The notes below the pieces were generated by a model, which worked only from the letters and a program-made list of their open reading frames with translations, searched no databases and was not told the origin of the DNA. Positions 17,582 to 27,639 of a stretch of 64,000 nucleotides of DNA are shown in pieces. Origin of the DNA: Helcococcus massiliensis (lineage in GTDB: Bacteria; Bacillota; Clostridia; Tissierellales; Peptoniphilaceae); the NCBI RefSeq assembly GCF_900258485.1, contig NZ_OGVE01000001.1, positions 301,321 to 365,320 on the forward strand. The letters run 5' to 3'. Position 1 is the stretch's first letter, and every line of letters begins with the position of its first letter. The translations under genes and the position numbers were made by a program.

Positions 17582-18234
17582 TTCAGCTCCAATTTGTAAC
17601 CTACATTCCTTATAGTGACTATACAATCTAACTTAAGCTTTTTTCTCAATTCTTTTATATAGACATCTATTACCCTATCATATGGAATATCATCCGAATC
17701 TTTCCATACATTATCTAAAATTTGGTCTCTGGTTAAAACTCTATCCTTGTTTTCAAGTAGGAAATGAAGGATTTCAAATTCTTTTGCATTCATATCTACT
17801 TCTTTTCCATCTAAAAAGGCCTTGTAACTTTCAAAGTCAACTTCGACGTTTTTATATTGGAATAAGTCTTTATTTTTATAATGTTTCTTTATAAGGGCTT
17901 CTATTCTAACCTTAACTAGCCTCAACGAAAAAGGCTTTTCTATATAACCATCTACTAAAGCAGAAAATGCTTGAAGCTTATAATCTTCATCATTATAAGC
18001 TGTTAGAAAGAGGACAGGTATGTCACTAGTTTTTCTAATTTCTTTCAACAATTCTATACCTGTCATATGAGGCATTTTAATATCTAGTAAGGCTAAGTCT
18101 ATTTTTTCTTTTTTAAATATTTCTAGACCTTGCTGTCCATCCTCTGCCTGGTAAATCTGATAACCACAATCGATTAAAAATTCTGCCAGTCCTTCTCTTA
18201 TATTTTTTTCATCTTCTGCTATTAGTATTCTCAT
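17578..18234 (-). CDS. OmpR/PhoB-family response regulator (second system)
   Basis: 218 residues. Receiver domain with AEDE near residue 6, phospho-acceptor Asp51 in ALLDIKMPHMTG, Thr in LFLTAYND and Lys in IEKPFSLRLV. C-terminal winged-helix DNA-binding domain (RVLTRDQILDNVW…DRVIDVYIKELRKKL). Translationally coupled to its kinase by a 4-base ATGA overlap. It starts 56 bases downstream of the ABC permease gene on the same strand, so the regulator may be transcribed with, and control, the transporter. Confidence 0.94.
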   Translation of the reverse strand: MRILIAEDEKNIREGLAEFLIDCGYQIYQAEDGQQGLEIFKKEKIDLALLDIKMPHMTGIELLKEIRKTSDIPVLFLTAYNDEDYKLQAFSALVDGYIEKPFSLRLVKVRIEALIKKHYKNKDLFQYKNVEVDFESYKAFLDGKEVDMNAKEFEILHFLLENKDRVLTRDQILDNVWKDSDDIPYDRVIDVYIKELRKKLKLDCIVTIRNVGYKLELK

Positions 18235-18290
18235 TTATCTCTCCATTATCTTTATAAAACAATTATATAGCTTTATATAGAAGATTAAAA

Positions 18291-19667
18291 CTATTTTATC
18301 TCAGTAAGTAATTCTTTTGGACTCTTTTTCATTGTTTTTATTGATGCAAGTATCAAAGATATTGATAAAATAACTAATCCTATTGCAAATACATAAAGCA
18401 AGTGTTTACTTAAAACTTCAACATCCAAACTAGTTAGTGTCCTATTGAAACCATCTGCTTCAGCACCACTAGCTAAATTAGTTCCACCACTTTGTCTAGC
18501 TATCTCTTTACTTACACTATTTGTAACTTGTGCCAATAGTTTTGCCCCAATATTTTTTGATATATATCCTGCTACAAAATATGATGATATAAAGGCTGGA
18601 ATAGATATAAACAATAACTCATAGACAAATTGACTAAAGACTTCCATCTTTGTTTTGCCAAGTGATAAGTATATAGCGATTTCTTTCTTTCTAGCATTTA
18701 TCCATAATAATAGTATTAGGCCTATAATCAATCCAGAAAATACCATTGTTGCTATAAACATCTTGTTGGTTAAACCATATACTCCAGAAATTGTCTTTTG
18801 AAGTACAGGATAATTTGATGAAGATTTCACTAGCATATATGAATTCCAATCAATATCAAGTTTTTGTATTTGCTTCATGACTTCATCTATATCCTTATCC
18901 CCTTTTATGTAAAAGGTAGAATCAAGATATGTAGCAGTATCTTCTGTATTTCCATATAAGTTAGCCGCAGTTTTTATATCTGAAATTATATTATTTTGAT
19001 ATAATTCTTGACTAACAGTTACCGGTCCAGCATTTTGACCTTCAAATAGGCCCTTTATCTCTACTTCAACAGTTTCATTTGCTTGTTTAACATTGTCAGC
19101 ATCATAAATATTAGATTTTAATTTAATCTTATCTCCAATTTTTAGGCCGTTTTTTTGCGCTAGATCCTTATGCATTAATATTTTATTTGTATCAGAATCT
19201 TTTATATGGTCACCCTCTACTAATTTATATGATTCTGAAACAAAGGTATTTTCTTTACTAGAATCATTTATACCTGTTACCATAACAGCTCTTCCGAAGT
19301 TTTTCTTTCTTTCAGGATTCTGATTTCGTGCTGTTTCGGCAGATTCTACCAGGTCATATCCTTGCAAGTCGGCAACACTGCTTATTCTTTTTACATAGCC
19401 ATCTATAAGGCCAGTTTCTGATATTTTCTTAAGGTCTTCACCCTTTACATTACCAGCTCCTCTTGGAGTACCAGGGTTTGTTCTTCTATTAATTTCCATA
19501 ATAAAGCTATTTGAAATATTTTTAAATGTTTCATTTTTAGCCTTGTCAGTTGAAGACTTGATAGCTAAACTTACAATACTTAAAGTTGACATTGCAAGTA
19601 TTATTGTGAATAAAATCAAAGTCTTTAGGGGTTTTCTTACCACATAAGCTAAGGAATTTTTTATCAT
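18291..19667 (-). CDS. FtsX/MacB-type ABC transporter permease
   Basis: 458 residues. One N-terminal membrane helix (about 14-36), a ~250-residue outer domain (SFYIKGDKDIDEVMKQIQKLDIDW…) and three C-terminal helices (around 300-320, 350-372, 428-450). This is the MacB/FtsX layout for mechanotransmission or peptide-resistance transporters rather than a solute channel. A paralogous permease and the ATPase are encoded upstream in the same unit; shared segments include LVEGDHIKDSD and KILMHKDLAQKNGLKIGDKI. Confidence 0.88.
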   Translation of the reverse strand: MIKNSLAYVVRKPLKTLILFTIILAMSTLSIVSLAIKSSTDKAKNETFKNISNSFIMEINRRTNPGTPRGAGNVKGEDLKKISETGLIDGYVKRISSVADLQGYDLVESAETARNQNPERKKNFGRAVMVTGINDSSKENTFVSESYKLVEGDHIKDSDTNKILMHKDLAQKNGLKIGDKIKLKSNIYDADNVKQANETVEVEIKGLFEGQNAGPVTVSQELYQNNIISDIKTAANLYGNTEDTATYLDSTFYIKGDKDIDEVMKQIQKLDIDWNSYMLVKSSSNYPVLQKTISGVYGLTNKMFIATMVFSGLIIGLILLLWINARKKEIAIYLSLGKTKMEVFSQFVYELLFISIPAFISSYFVAGYISKNIGAKLLAQVTNSVSKEIARQSGGTNLASGAEADGFNRTLTSLDVEVLSKHLLYVFAIGLVILSISLILASIKTMKKSPKELLTEIK

Positions 19668-19678
19668 AATATACCTTT

Positions 19679-20311
19679 CTATTTATTTACTATACTTTTA
19701 TTTTTGATTTCTATTACTTGGTCTGCTTGGTCTGCTAAAGTTTTACTGTGGGTAACAACTATTACGCATTTATTTTTTTCTCTAGCAGCTTCTTTAAGTA
19801 TATGAATAATATCTAAACCAGTATTTTCATCAAGGTTACCTGTTGGCTCATCAGCTAATATAATAGGCGCATCAGAAGCCAAGGCTCGAGCTATGGCTAC
19901 CCTTTGTTGCTGTCCACCAGATAATTTCATTACATTTCTATTTATTTGTTCTTTAGCTAAACCAACTCTCATTAGGATATCTTCACCAGCATTTTTATCT
20001 ACTAGTCTGACATTTTCAATTGGTGTTAAATAATCAATTAAATTATAATTTTGAAAGACTAGAGATATATTATGCTTTCTATGGTTACTATAACCTGTAT
20101 TTTTTATGTTTTGATTTTTAAATAATATTTCTCCCTTTGTCGGACTATCTAGTCCAGCTAGTAGGGATAGTAAGGTTGTTTTACCTGCTCCTGACTGACC
20201 AGTTATAGCATAAAATTTCCCCTCTTCAAAAGCATAATTCACTCTATTTAGTACTTTTTCCTTGCTATCAACATAACTATATGATAGATTGTTCATTTTT
20301 AATATTTCCAT
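19679..20311 (-). CDS. ABC transporter ATP-binding protein (MacB/LolD type)
   Basis: 210 residues with all nucleotide-binding motifs: Walker [22 protein letters not shown]-loop LVFQNYNLI, signature [16 protein letters not shown], Walker [14 protein letters not shown] and the switch His in VVTHSK. The EPTGNLDE form marks the MacB/LolD/FtsE subfamily, which powers permeases with large outer domains. It lies between the two permease genes, which presumably make a heterodimeric transporter with this ATPase dimer. Confidence 0.95.
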   Translation of the reverse strand: MEILKMNNLSYSYVDSKEKVLNRVNYAFEEGKFYAITGQSGAGKTTLLSLLAGLDSPTKGEILFKNQNIKNTGYSNHRKHNISLVFQNYNLIDYLTPIENVRLVDKNAGEDILMRVGLAKEQINRNVMKLSGGQQQRVAIARALASDAPIILADEPTGNLDENTGLDIIHILKEAAREKNKCVIVVTHSKTLADQADQVIEIKNKSIVNK

Positions 20312-20319
20312 TTTATCTC

Positions 20320-21597
20320 CTAATCTATTTGTATTAATATTTCTCTCGGTTTTCTTCTCATTAATTTGAATAAGGCTAAAAATACCGCTAAATCTATTAC
20401 TAGTATCAATATTAGATAAGCGTATATTAGGTTTTCAATATTATAAAAACTGCTTGATTTTGTAAGTAAGCTTGATATATCACCTATATCTTCATTTATA
20501 TGACTTATCCCTTTTACAAAAGAATTTACCATCAGATTTCCCGATATCCATGAAACAAGTAAACTCGGTAGAGAAATCATAAATCCTTCTAAGGTTACTT
20601 GTCCAAGTATTTCTTTTTTACTAATACCAAGAGAAAGATATATTCCTATTTCATTTATTCTTTCTCTTACATAAAACATATATAATAATAGTAAAACTGC
20701 TAAGCCTGCAACAACTAAAATTATCATCATAAATTTAATTATCTGACTTGTTGATTCAATAGAATCAGATAGACTTGCAAAGTTTTTATCATCTTGTTCT
20801 ATGACAAATTCATCTTTTCCTATTAATTTTTCAACTTCTGCCATAGTATCCTTTATTTTCTCTGGATTTTTTACAAAATAATATGCCTTACTTAACATAT
20901 AGTTATTTTCATTTGAACTTTCCTGACTAGATTTGTAATCAGTATATACTGTATTTTCACTAAAATCAGAAGATAAGCCAGTATTTTCTTCTTGTTTTAT
21001 ACCTTCAAAAATTCCAACAATTGTATATTTTTTACTTATTTTTTGATTGTTAGATTCATTATTGCTTAAATAATCTACATCAATTTGGTCATTAACTTTT
21101 AACTTGTTAAGATCGGCTAATTCCTTATGAATTAGAATTTTGCTCTCATCTTTTTCGTTTAAGTGTCGACCATCTACCAACTTAAAATTTTCACTTTCAA
21201 ATAAAGGATCCTTGCTTGAATCACTTGCAGAGTTTACTGCAATTAAGTTTTTGAATTCTTCAGGTATTTCATCTCTTTGGATAGCCTGTTCTTTTTCAAT
21301 AACTTTTAGATTTTTTAATTGTCCATTTAGTTGATTGTAAAAACTAAAATCTTTGACATTTTCAATTTCTTTTATCTTATCTAATTGATTTGCCTTAAAT
21401 TGACTTCTATCTTTTTTACTAATTACAAAATAAGAATTTGAAGACTTGTAAATCTCTTCCTTTATATTCTCATTTGATTTAAATATGCTTATACAGGCAT
21501 AAAAACTTGATAGTATTAAAGTCATAGCTATAAACAATATAAGAGTTTTATAACTATTCCTACTTATATACCTGTATGATCTTTTTATAATATTCAT
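20320..21597 (-). CDS. FtsX/MacB-type ABC transporter permease (paralogue)
   Basis: 425 residues from the second of two adjacent ATGs after GGGAGGT (the first, at 21600, is equally possible). An N-terminal membrane helix (about 16-36) precedes a Ser/Asn/Lys-rich outer domain and three C-terminal helices (around 290-312, 340-365, 395-418). Paralogous to the other permease of the unit: LVDGRHLNEKDESKILIHKELADLNKLKVND. First gene of the operon; no terminator is seen between it and the two-component genes. Confidence 0.87.
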   Translation of the reverse strand: MNIIKRSYRYISRNSYKTLILFIAMTLILSSFYACISIFKSNENIKEEIYKSSNSYFVISKKDRSQFKANQLDKIKEIENVKDFSFYNQLNGQLKNLKVIEKEQAIQRDEIPEEFKNLIAVNSASDSSKDPLFESENFKLVDGRHLNEKDESKILIHKELADLNKLKVNDQIDVDYLSNNESNNQKISKKYTIVGIFEGIKQEENTGLSSDFSENTVYTDYKSSQESSNENNYMLSKAYYFVKNPEKIKDTMAEVEKLIGKDEFVIEQDDKNFASLSDSIESTSQIIKFMMIILVVAGLAVLLLLYMFYVRERINEIGIYLSLGISKKEILGQVTLEGFMISLPSLLVSWISGNLMVNSFVKGISHINEDIGDISSLLTKSSSFYNIENLIYAYLILILVIDLAVFLALFKLMRRKPREILIQID

Positions 21598-21667
21598 CAT
21601 ACCTCCCATGCATTTATCAATATATAATATGAATATGAAATGTATATGAAGCAAAATTCACAAAAAA

Positions 21668-21712
21668 AAATGACCTCCTATAAGTCGAGTTTGAACTTTA
21701 GAGGTCGTTTTT
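21668..21712 (-). terminator. Terminator after cardiolipin synthase
   Basis: GACCTC…GAGGTC arms (21672-21677 and 21701-21706) with an imperfect inner stem and a run of T on the minus strand (A-run at 21662-21670); T-run also on the plus side. Confidence 0.65.
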
Positions 21713-21731
21713 TATTTGATTAATATTATTG

Positions 21732-23300
21732 TTACATTAAAGGAGCTAAAATTCTAAGCATCTTTCCTGCCAGCCTATAAAATATAGATAGGTCTTTATA
21801 TGATGATAAGGTGATTTCTTGGCATAGTCTCTGTGTATCTATGAAGTCATTTTTAAGCGTCCAAGCAAAGTCTTCATCATATACCAAGATTCCATTTTCA
21901 TAGTGAAGGTGTAGAGACCTAAAATCTAAATTAACAGTTCCTACAACAGAAGTCTTGTCATCAGAAACAAAAGACTTAGAATGTAAAAATCCTGGGGTGT
22001 ACTCATATATCTTTACTCCTGACTCTATAAGCCCCTGGTAGTAAGATCTTGACATACAAAATGGAATTTTTTTATCTGGTCTACCAGGCATCATAAGTCT
22101 AACATCAACACCTCTTTTACCTGCAAATTTTATTGCATTTATTACCCTATCTGATGGTATCAAATATGGAGTCATTATATAACAATAGTCTTTGGCTTGA
22201 TTTAATATATCAACATATACATTCTCACCTACTGTTTCGGAATCATTTGGAGAATCATCATAAGGTTGAACGAATGCATTTGAAATAGTATCATGGTTTT
22301 CATTTAGATATCTTTCTAAAGTATATTCTTTACCATTGGAAAGCTCCCATAAGTTTAAAAACATTACAGTAAAACTTCTAACAGCATCTCCTTCCACTCT
22401 TAAACCATTATCTTTCCAATGTCCAAACCTATCTATTTCATTTATATATTCATCAGCTAAGTTTAAGCCACCTGTATAGGCAATTTTATTGTCTATAGAA
22501 ATAATCTTCCTATGATCTCTGTTATTATGATATGTTGACAATATTGGAAGCACTGGAGCAAACACCACTACTTCTAGTCCTCTTGATTCTAAATAAGCCT
22601 TATAGTCAGAGGGAATATGATAATCATTTGTACCATCATACATAAACCTAACATCTACACCTTCCAAGACTTTTTCTTCTAATAAATCCAAAATTGAATC
22701 AAGCATTTTCCCTGGCTTGATAATGAAAAATTCTATGAAGATAAAGTCTTTAGCTTGCTTAATATCTTCCATAAGTGACTTGTAATAGTCCTCACCTTGA
22801 GTAAAATAATCTAATTTAGAATTTTTATAAATTGGGTATCCAGCTATATTATTTAAATATCTATCAAGACCATAATCAATATTTTTATGGCTTATTATTT
22901 CTTCATGAATCTCTGGGTCTTGCTCTAAATGTTGCATATTTACTGATTTGATTCTTTTTAGTCTTCTGCTTAATTGCTTAGGCCCAGGAATAATTTCAAG
23001 TAATAGGTATAGGGCTATACCAAAGAATGGTAGAGCAGCTATAGGTATTATCCAAGCCATCCTATAGTCCATAGGCTTATCTAAATTTAATATATAAATT
23101 ATCAAGATAAACCTAATTATAGTCCAAAAAGAGTTAACAATATTTATTCTTGCAGTAAATTTATTGTAAACCCAGACAAATAAAAACACTTGTAGAATTA
23201 TTAATATAGTTACCACAAATATGGGCTTTATCCAATGTTTTTTTCTTTTAAATTTTTCCTTATCTTCAGCAAACTTAGTTTTTAACTTTTCTTTATCCAT
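21732..23300 (-). CDS. cls: Cardiolipin synthase
   Basis: 522 residues. Two N-terminal membrane helices (about 24-45 and 53-70) with a third near 80-100 are followed by two phospholipase-D domains. The HxKxxxxD motifs are HRKIISID (around 245) and HSKSFVSD (around 435), each followed by the Gly/Asn block (YTGGLNLADEY; VGTVNLDFRS). It joins two phosphatidylglycerol molecules into cardiolipin at the membrane. Length and order match bacterial ClsA-type enzymes. Own ribosome binding site and terminator. Confidence 0.95.
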   Translation of the reverse strand: MDKEKLKTKFAEDKEKFKRKKHWIKPIFVVTILIILQVFLFVWVYNKFTARINIVNSFWTIIRFILIIYILNLDKPMDYRMAWIIPIAALPFFGIALYLLLEIIPGPKQLSRRLKRIKSVNMQHLEQDPEIHEEIISHKNIDYGLDRYLNNIAGYPIYKNSKLDYFTQGEDYYKSLMEDIKQAKDFIFIEFFIIKPGKMLDSILDLLEEKVLEGVDVRFMYDGTNDYHIPSDYKAYLESRGLEVVVFAPVLPILSTYHNNRDHRKIISIDNKIAYTGGLNLADEYINEIDRFGHWKDNGLRVEGDAVRSFTVMFLNLWELSNGKEYTLERYLNENHDTISNAFVQPYDDSPNDSETVGENVYVDILNQAKDYCYIMTPYLIPSDRVINAIKFAGKRGVDVRLMMPGRPDKKIPFCMSRSYYQGLIESGVKIYEYTPGFLHSKSFVSDDKTSVVGTVNLDFRSLHLHYENGILVYDEDFAWTLKNDFIDTQRLCQEITLSSYKDLSIFYRLAGKMLRILAPLM

Positions 23301-23342
23301 GATTTACTCCAATATATAAGTTTACTTATTTAGTACTAATAA

Positions 23343-25130
23343 TTATTGTTCTTTAAGAAATTGAGAATTATATAAGTCGTAGTAGTAACCCTTCTTTTCT
23401 AATAATTCTTGGTGGTTGCCCTGTTCTACAATTTCTCCCGCTTCTAAAACTAAGATAGTATCAGCATTTTTTATTGTTGAAAGTCTATGAGCTATTACAA
23501 ATGAGGTTTTTCCTTGCATTAACTTATTCATAGCATCTTGAGTTTGTATTTCAGTCCTAGAGTCAACATTTGATGTAGCCTCATCTAAAATAAGCATTGG
23601 CTTATTTAGTAACATGGCTCTAGCAATAGTTATCAACTGTTTTTGACCCTGGGATAGGTTTTCTGCATCTTCTTCTAAAAGTGTATCATAACCATCTTCT
23701 TGTAAGTCAATAAAGCTTGAAATATTTGCCATTTCTGCAGCTTTTCTTATTTCTTCATCGCTAGCATCTGGTTTTCCATAGGCAATATTTTCCCTTATGG
23801 TACCTGCAAACAGCCAGGTTTCTTGTAGGACCATGGCAAAGGCAGATCTTTGACTTTTTCTTGTTATATCTTTATATGAATGACCATCGATTTTGATGTC
23901 ACCTTCTTGTGGATCATAAAATCTCATTAGAAGATTTATAAGGGTTGTCTTCCCTGCACCAGTATGTCCTACTATAGCAGTCAATGATCCTGGCTTAGCA
24001 TGGTAGTTAAAGTCTTTAATTATCATTTTGTCATCATCATAACCAAATGATACATTTTCAAATTTAACATCACCTTCTACATTGCTAAGGTCTACAGCAT
24101 GGTCAGCATCTTTCTTTTCGTTGTCTTGGTCAAGTAAAACAAATATCCTATTAGCAGCTGAAAATGATGATTGCAATTCAGCAAAGGTCCCAGCTATATT
24201 GTTAATTGGGAATGAAAATTGTCTTGCATACAAGATAAAGGATGATAGAAAGGCTAGTGTAAATAAACCATTTAAATATAGCATGGAAGCTATTATTGAA
24301 ACTATGGCAACTGATGCATTTGTAATAAAAATCATAGTTGGAAAGTTAATGGAAGCTTCATAGTCAGCCTTGTAATAAGCATCTATAGATCCAGAATTTT
24401 TCTTGTAAAATTCTTGTGAAAAATAGTCTTCCTTTTCATATGCTTGAATAGTTTTTTGTCCAGATAAAATTTCTTCAACAAAACCATTCATTTCCCCTAA
24501 TTTTCTAGATCTTGTAGAAAATAGTGGCCTAGTCTTTTTAATCCTATAATTTGTAAATAAAATTGTTATAGGTAATACAAAAATAAATATCAAGGATAAA
24601 TATGGTGATATGGTCATCATCATTATGAAAGAACCTACTACAGAAATTATAGATGTAATTATAGTGATTACACTATTGGCCAAAGTATTTGAAACCAGGT
24701 CCATATCATAGGAAATCCTAGAAACTAAGTCACCTGCCTGGTGGGTGTCTATATAGGCTATTGGCACGTCTACAATCTTGTCAAAAGTTTGCTGGGTCAT
24801 ATTCAATACTACCCTCTCAGAAACTCTTACCATAACTCTTGCTGAAATATAATTAAAAAGAGAAGATAGTAAGTAAGCAGCCAACATTAATATTGCATAT
24901 TTAGAAGTTACGTGTAAGTCTATAGCTTGTAAATCACTAGATTCTAAACTAGCAATAGCTGCACCAGAAAGTTTAGGTCCAAATAAAACTAAAACACTTG
25001 ATAAAATAACTAAAGTTAATCCTACAATAAATAATTTCCATTCAGTAAATAGGTATTTAAGTAACCTTAAAGCAATTTTTTTATAGTCTCTTTTATCAAC
25101 TTTTTGTTTTTCATCTGTTTTATCATGCAT
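23343..25130 (-). CDS. ABC exporter subunit with canonical ATPase motifs
   Basis: 595 residues from the ATG with a GAGGAGGAAG site inside the end of the upstream ABC gene (8-base overlap). A six-helix exporter membrane domain (about 30-310) precedes the ATPase. Walker A is GHTGAGKTT, Walker B LILDEATSNVD with the catalytic Glu, and the switch His is in VIAHRLST. The signature is the variant LSQGQ. It is the partner of the preceding gene product, whose ATPase site is degenerate, together making a heterodimeric multidrug- or lipid-type exporter. Substrate unknown. Confidence 0.92.
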   Translation of the reverse strand: MHDKTDEKQKVDKRDYKKIALRLLKYLFTEWKLFIVGLTLVILSSVLVLFGPKLSGAAIASLESSDLQAIDLHVTSKYAILMLAAYLLSSLFNYISARVMVRVSERVVLNMTQQTFDKIVDVPIAYIDTHQAGDLVSRISYDMDLVSNTLANSVITIITSIISVVGSFIMMMTISPYLSLIFIFVLPITILFTNYRIKKTRPLFSTRSRKLGEMNGFVEEILSGQKTIQAYEKEDYFSQEFYKKNSGSIDAYYKADYEASINFPTMIFITNASVAIVSIIASMLYLNGLFTLAFLSSFILYARQFSFPINNIAGTFAELQSSFSAANRIFVLLDQDNEKKDADHAVDLSNVEGDVKFENVSFGYDDDKMIIKDFNYHAKPGSLTAIVGHTGAGKTTLINLLMRFYDPQEGDIKIDGHSYKDITRKSQRSAFAMVLQETWLFAGTIRENIAYGKPDASDEEIRKAAEMANISSFIDLQEDGYDTLLEEDAENLSQGQKQLITIARAMLLNKPMLILDEATSNVDSRTEIQTQDAMNKLMQGKTSFVIAHRLSTIKNADTILVLEAGEIVEQGNHQELLEKKGYYYDLYNSQFLKEQ

Positions 25131-26859
25131 AGACTTCCTCCTCTCTTTCACCGATTTGCATATCAGCAATTTCCTTGTAAGGTTCACAATGTTCCATCAT
25201 GTATTTATGGTCACCCATTTCGAGTATTTTACCATTTTCTAAAAACATGATTTGTTTTGCATCAAGAACTGAGGATATTCTTTGTGCAATGATAATTGAT
25301 GTTGAATGATCAAATTTTTCATCTATAGCACTTCTTAATCTTGATTCAGTCTTAAAGTCTAGAGCTGAGGATGAATCATCTAATATTAATATTTCTGGAT
25401 CTCCAGCAAAGGCTCTTGATAAGAGTACTCTTTGTTTTTGTCCACCAGATAGGTTTACACCCTTTGAAGCCAATTCATGTAAAATCTTATCATCTTTATC
25501 TTGGATAAATTCATGAGCTTGTGCAGCCAAAGTTGCATTGTATAGGTCTACATCAGGTATTTGTCTACCAAATTCAATATTTTCTTTGATAGTTCCCTTG
25601 AAAAGAAAGTCTTTTTGGAATACTGATCCAAATAAAGAGTTTAATTCATCATGCTTTAGATTTTTAATATTGACTCCTCTGATTAAAATTTCTCCTTGAT
25701 CAACATCATATTGCCTCATTAAAAGTCTAATAACTGTGGATTTACCTGCTCCTGTTGCTCCCATTATCGCAAAAGTTTGACCTGGATATATTTTAAAGGA
25801 AACATCTTTTAAGGAATACTCTTCTTGGTCATATGAGAAGCTAACATTCTTAAATTCTATTTCAGGAACATTTATATCTTTGTCTGGTAAAGCAATCGGA
25901 TTTTCAATTATTTGATTTTCATCAAGTGGCATAAATATGATTTCTTCTATTCTTTTTACCGAAATCATTGACCTTGAATAGATATTAAACATCCAGTTCA
26001 TCATAAATAGCGAGTCTACAATCTGCATTAAATATGATATGAAGGCAATTATTATACCCACCTTTATTTCTCCAGATTTTACCATGGAGCCACCATAGAT
26101 AATTACTCCAGCCAAACCAGAATATAGAAACACATTAACTATTGGTGAAGTTAAGGCACTAGTATCAACGGCTTTGATTGTTTGGTCCCTAACTGCCTTG
26201 TTTGTTCTAAAAAACTTAGCTTTTTCATCATCAACTTTATTCAGGGCTTTAGATACCTTAATCCCCTTTATTGATTCCCTTATAACCTGAACCATTTCAT
26301 CATGACGCTTATGTAGTTTTCTCCACATAGGCATGGTTTTATTAAATATAAATCTAATTGTTAAAAATATTGGGAAAATTAAAAATACAATGATTAATGA
26401 TAGTTTAAGATTTAATAAGACACATAAGATAACACCACCAATAAAAAGCATAATTGATCTAGATCCCATTCTCATGGCTGTTCCCAAGAAATTATGTACT
26501 GTATAAGTATCTGATGTAAGTCTTGATTCAATTGATGATATTCCCAATTTATCAATTTGCCTTGATGATAATGATATAGACCTTGAAAATAAGTCTTGTC
26601 TTATATCTTGTATAATTTCAGATGATGTCTTTGCAGCCATCCTATTCGCCTTAATAGAATATCGCCATTCTAAGAAAGATACAAATATCATAAGTAGACC
26701 TAAGCCTATTATCATGTTTTTTTGGCCAGATGGTACAGCATCATCTATAATATATTTCAATATTGTAGGTATTAAAATTCCCATCAAAGTGGAAAATGCC
26801 TTTACAAATAAAGTAAGACCTACTTCTTTCTTTTTGGGGTATACATACTTTTCAAACAT
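25123..26859 (-). CDS. ABC exporter subunit with degenerate ATPase site
   Basis: 578 residues: six-helix membrane domain then ATPase with Walker A GATGAGKST and canonical signature NLSGGQ. The catalytic Glu after Walker B is Asp (LILDDSSSALD) and the switch-loop His is Gln (IIAQRISS). Together with the LSQGQ signature of the partner this is the asymmetric pattern of heterodimeric exporters such as TM287/288. The gene overlaps the next one by 8 bases, ensuring coupled synthesis. Likely drug, peptide or lipid export. Confidence 0.92.
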   Translation of the reverse strand: MFEKYVYPKKKEVGLTLFVKAFSTLMGILIPTILKYIIDDAVPSGQKNMIIGLGLLMIFVSFLEWRYSIKANRMAAKTSSEIIQDIRQDLFSRSISLSSRQIDKLGISSIESRLTSDTYTVHNFLGTAMRMGSRSIMLFIGGVILCVLLNLKLSLIIVFLIFPIFLTIRFIFNKTMPMWRKLHKRHDEMVQVIRESIKGIKVSKALNKVDDEKAKFFRTNKAVRDQTIKAVDTSALTSPIVNVFLYSGLAGVIIYGGSMVKSGEIKVGIIIAFISYLMQIVDSLFMMNWMFNIYSRSMISVKRIEEIIFMPLDENQIIENPIALPDKDINVPEIEFKNVSFSYDQEEYSLKDVSFKIYPGQTFAIMGATGAGKSTVIRLLMRQYDVDQGEILIRGVNIKNLKHDELNSLFGSVFQKDFLFKGTIKENIEFGRQIPDVDLYNATLAAQAHEFIQDKDDKILHELASKGVNLSGGQKQRVLLSRAFAGDPEILILDDSSSALDFKTESRLRSAIDEKFDHSTSIIIAQRISSVLDAKQIMFLENGKILEMGDHKYMMEHCEPYKEIADMQIGEREEEVYA

Positions 26860-26881
26860 GTAAACTCCTTTCTTCTTATAA

Positions 26882-27343
26882 TTAGTTTTCCTTTTTATTA
26901 TAGCTTTTATGATTATTAAGTATATTTATCAACTTATCATAAGTTTCTTTTTCAACTTTATAGTATTCAAGTTTTATTTTTGTATTCTTATCAGATAAAG
27001 AATATTCCATCAATCCATTTGCAAAAGAAATATCTGCAAAATACATCTTATCCTTATCTTTTACTACTCCTTCTAAATAGTATGAATACTTGTCAATAAA
27101 ACTTCTATCCCTAGTATTTTTATACTTACCCTCTTTTAAGACTTTAACTAGCTCATCTGATTGAGCCTGGGTAAAGAGTTTATTAAATTTATCAGAACTA
27201 TCTTCCATATTTAAAATTGTAAGCACATTCACGGTATCTAAGTCTTCAAATATTTTTTGACCACTTACAGGTTTTAATAAATAAAAAGTCATAGCCCCTA
27301 ATAAGGCGATTACAAGCAGTCCAATTATTATCTTCTTTTTCAT
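26882..27343 (-). CDS. Small membrane-anchored or secreted protein of unknown function
   Basis: 153 residues. A basic start and hydrophobic segment (KKKIIIGLLVIALLGAMTFYLL) form an uncleaved signal anchor; no lipobox Cys is present. The rest is a small soluble domain (LYTQAQSDELVKVL-like LFTQAQSDELVKVLKEGKY; KMYFADISFANGLMEYSLSDKNTKI) with no motif I recognise. It ends 22 bases before the ABC exporter pair, on the same strand, so may be co-transcribed with it. Confidence 0.7.
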   Translation of the reverse strand: MKKKIIIGLLVIALLGAMTFYLLKPVSGQKIFEDLDTVNVLTILNMEDSSDKFNKLFTQAQSDELVKVLKEGKYKNTRDRSFIDKYSYYLEGVVKDKDKMYFADISFANGLMEYSLSDKNTKIKLEYYKVEKETYDKLINILNNHKSYNKKEN

Positions 27344-27370
27344 ATTTTCTCCACCTATTTATTTTAATAA

Positions 27371-27392
27371 AGGAAGCTAAATCTAGCTTCCT
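27371..27392 (-). terminator. Possible terminator after the coupled small-gene cluster
   Basis: AGGAAGCTA…TAGCTTCCT hairpin (arms 27371-27379 and 27384-27392) overlapping the stop codon of the 82-residue gene, followed on the minus strand by a weak T-containing tract. Confidence 0.45.
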
Positions 27393-27639
27393 ATATACCA
27401 ATTAATAAAATTTTATCATCTTCTTGGATATCAACTCCATGCAATTTTCCAAAAACTTCTTCAAATCCTTCTTTTTCTAATAAAAAATAGTCCTTAACCT
27501 CTACAAAAGCTAAAGCATCATCTAAATCATCCTGGTAAACTTCTTCAAATTTCGGAGCATTGCTATGGATATCATTAGTAATGAGTAGGGATTTACTGTA
27601 TTTGCTTTTATTAGTTGTTAAAATTTCTACTACAGTCAT
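27391..27639 (-). CDS. Small acidic protein of unknown function
   Basis: 82 residues, acidic, no membrane segment: MTVVEILTTNKSKYSKSLLI then VYQDDLDDALAFVEVKDYF and a C-terminal HGVDIQEDDKILLIGI. I do not recognise the family. The start overlaps the stop of the TPR gene (TAATG), so it is translationally coupled, which supports it being real and functionally tied to the TPR and membrane proteins upstream. Confidence 0.68.
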   Translation of the reverse strand: MTVVEILTTNKSKYSKSLLITNDIHSNAPKFEEVYQDDLDDALAFVEVKDYFLLEKEGFEEVFGKLHGVDIQEDDKILLIGI

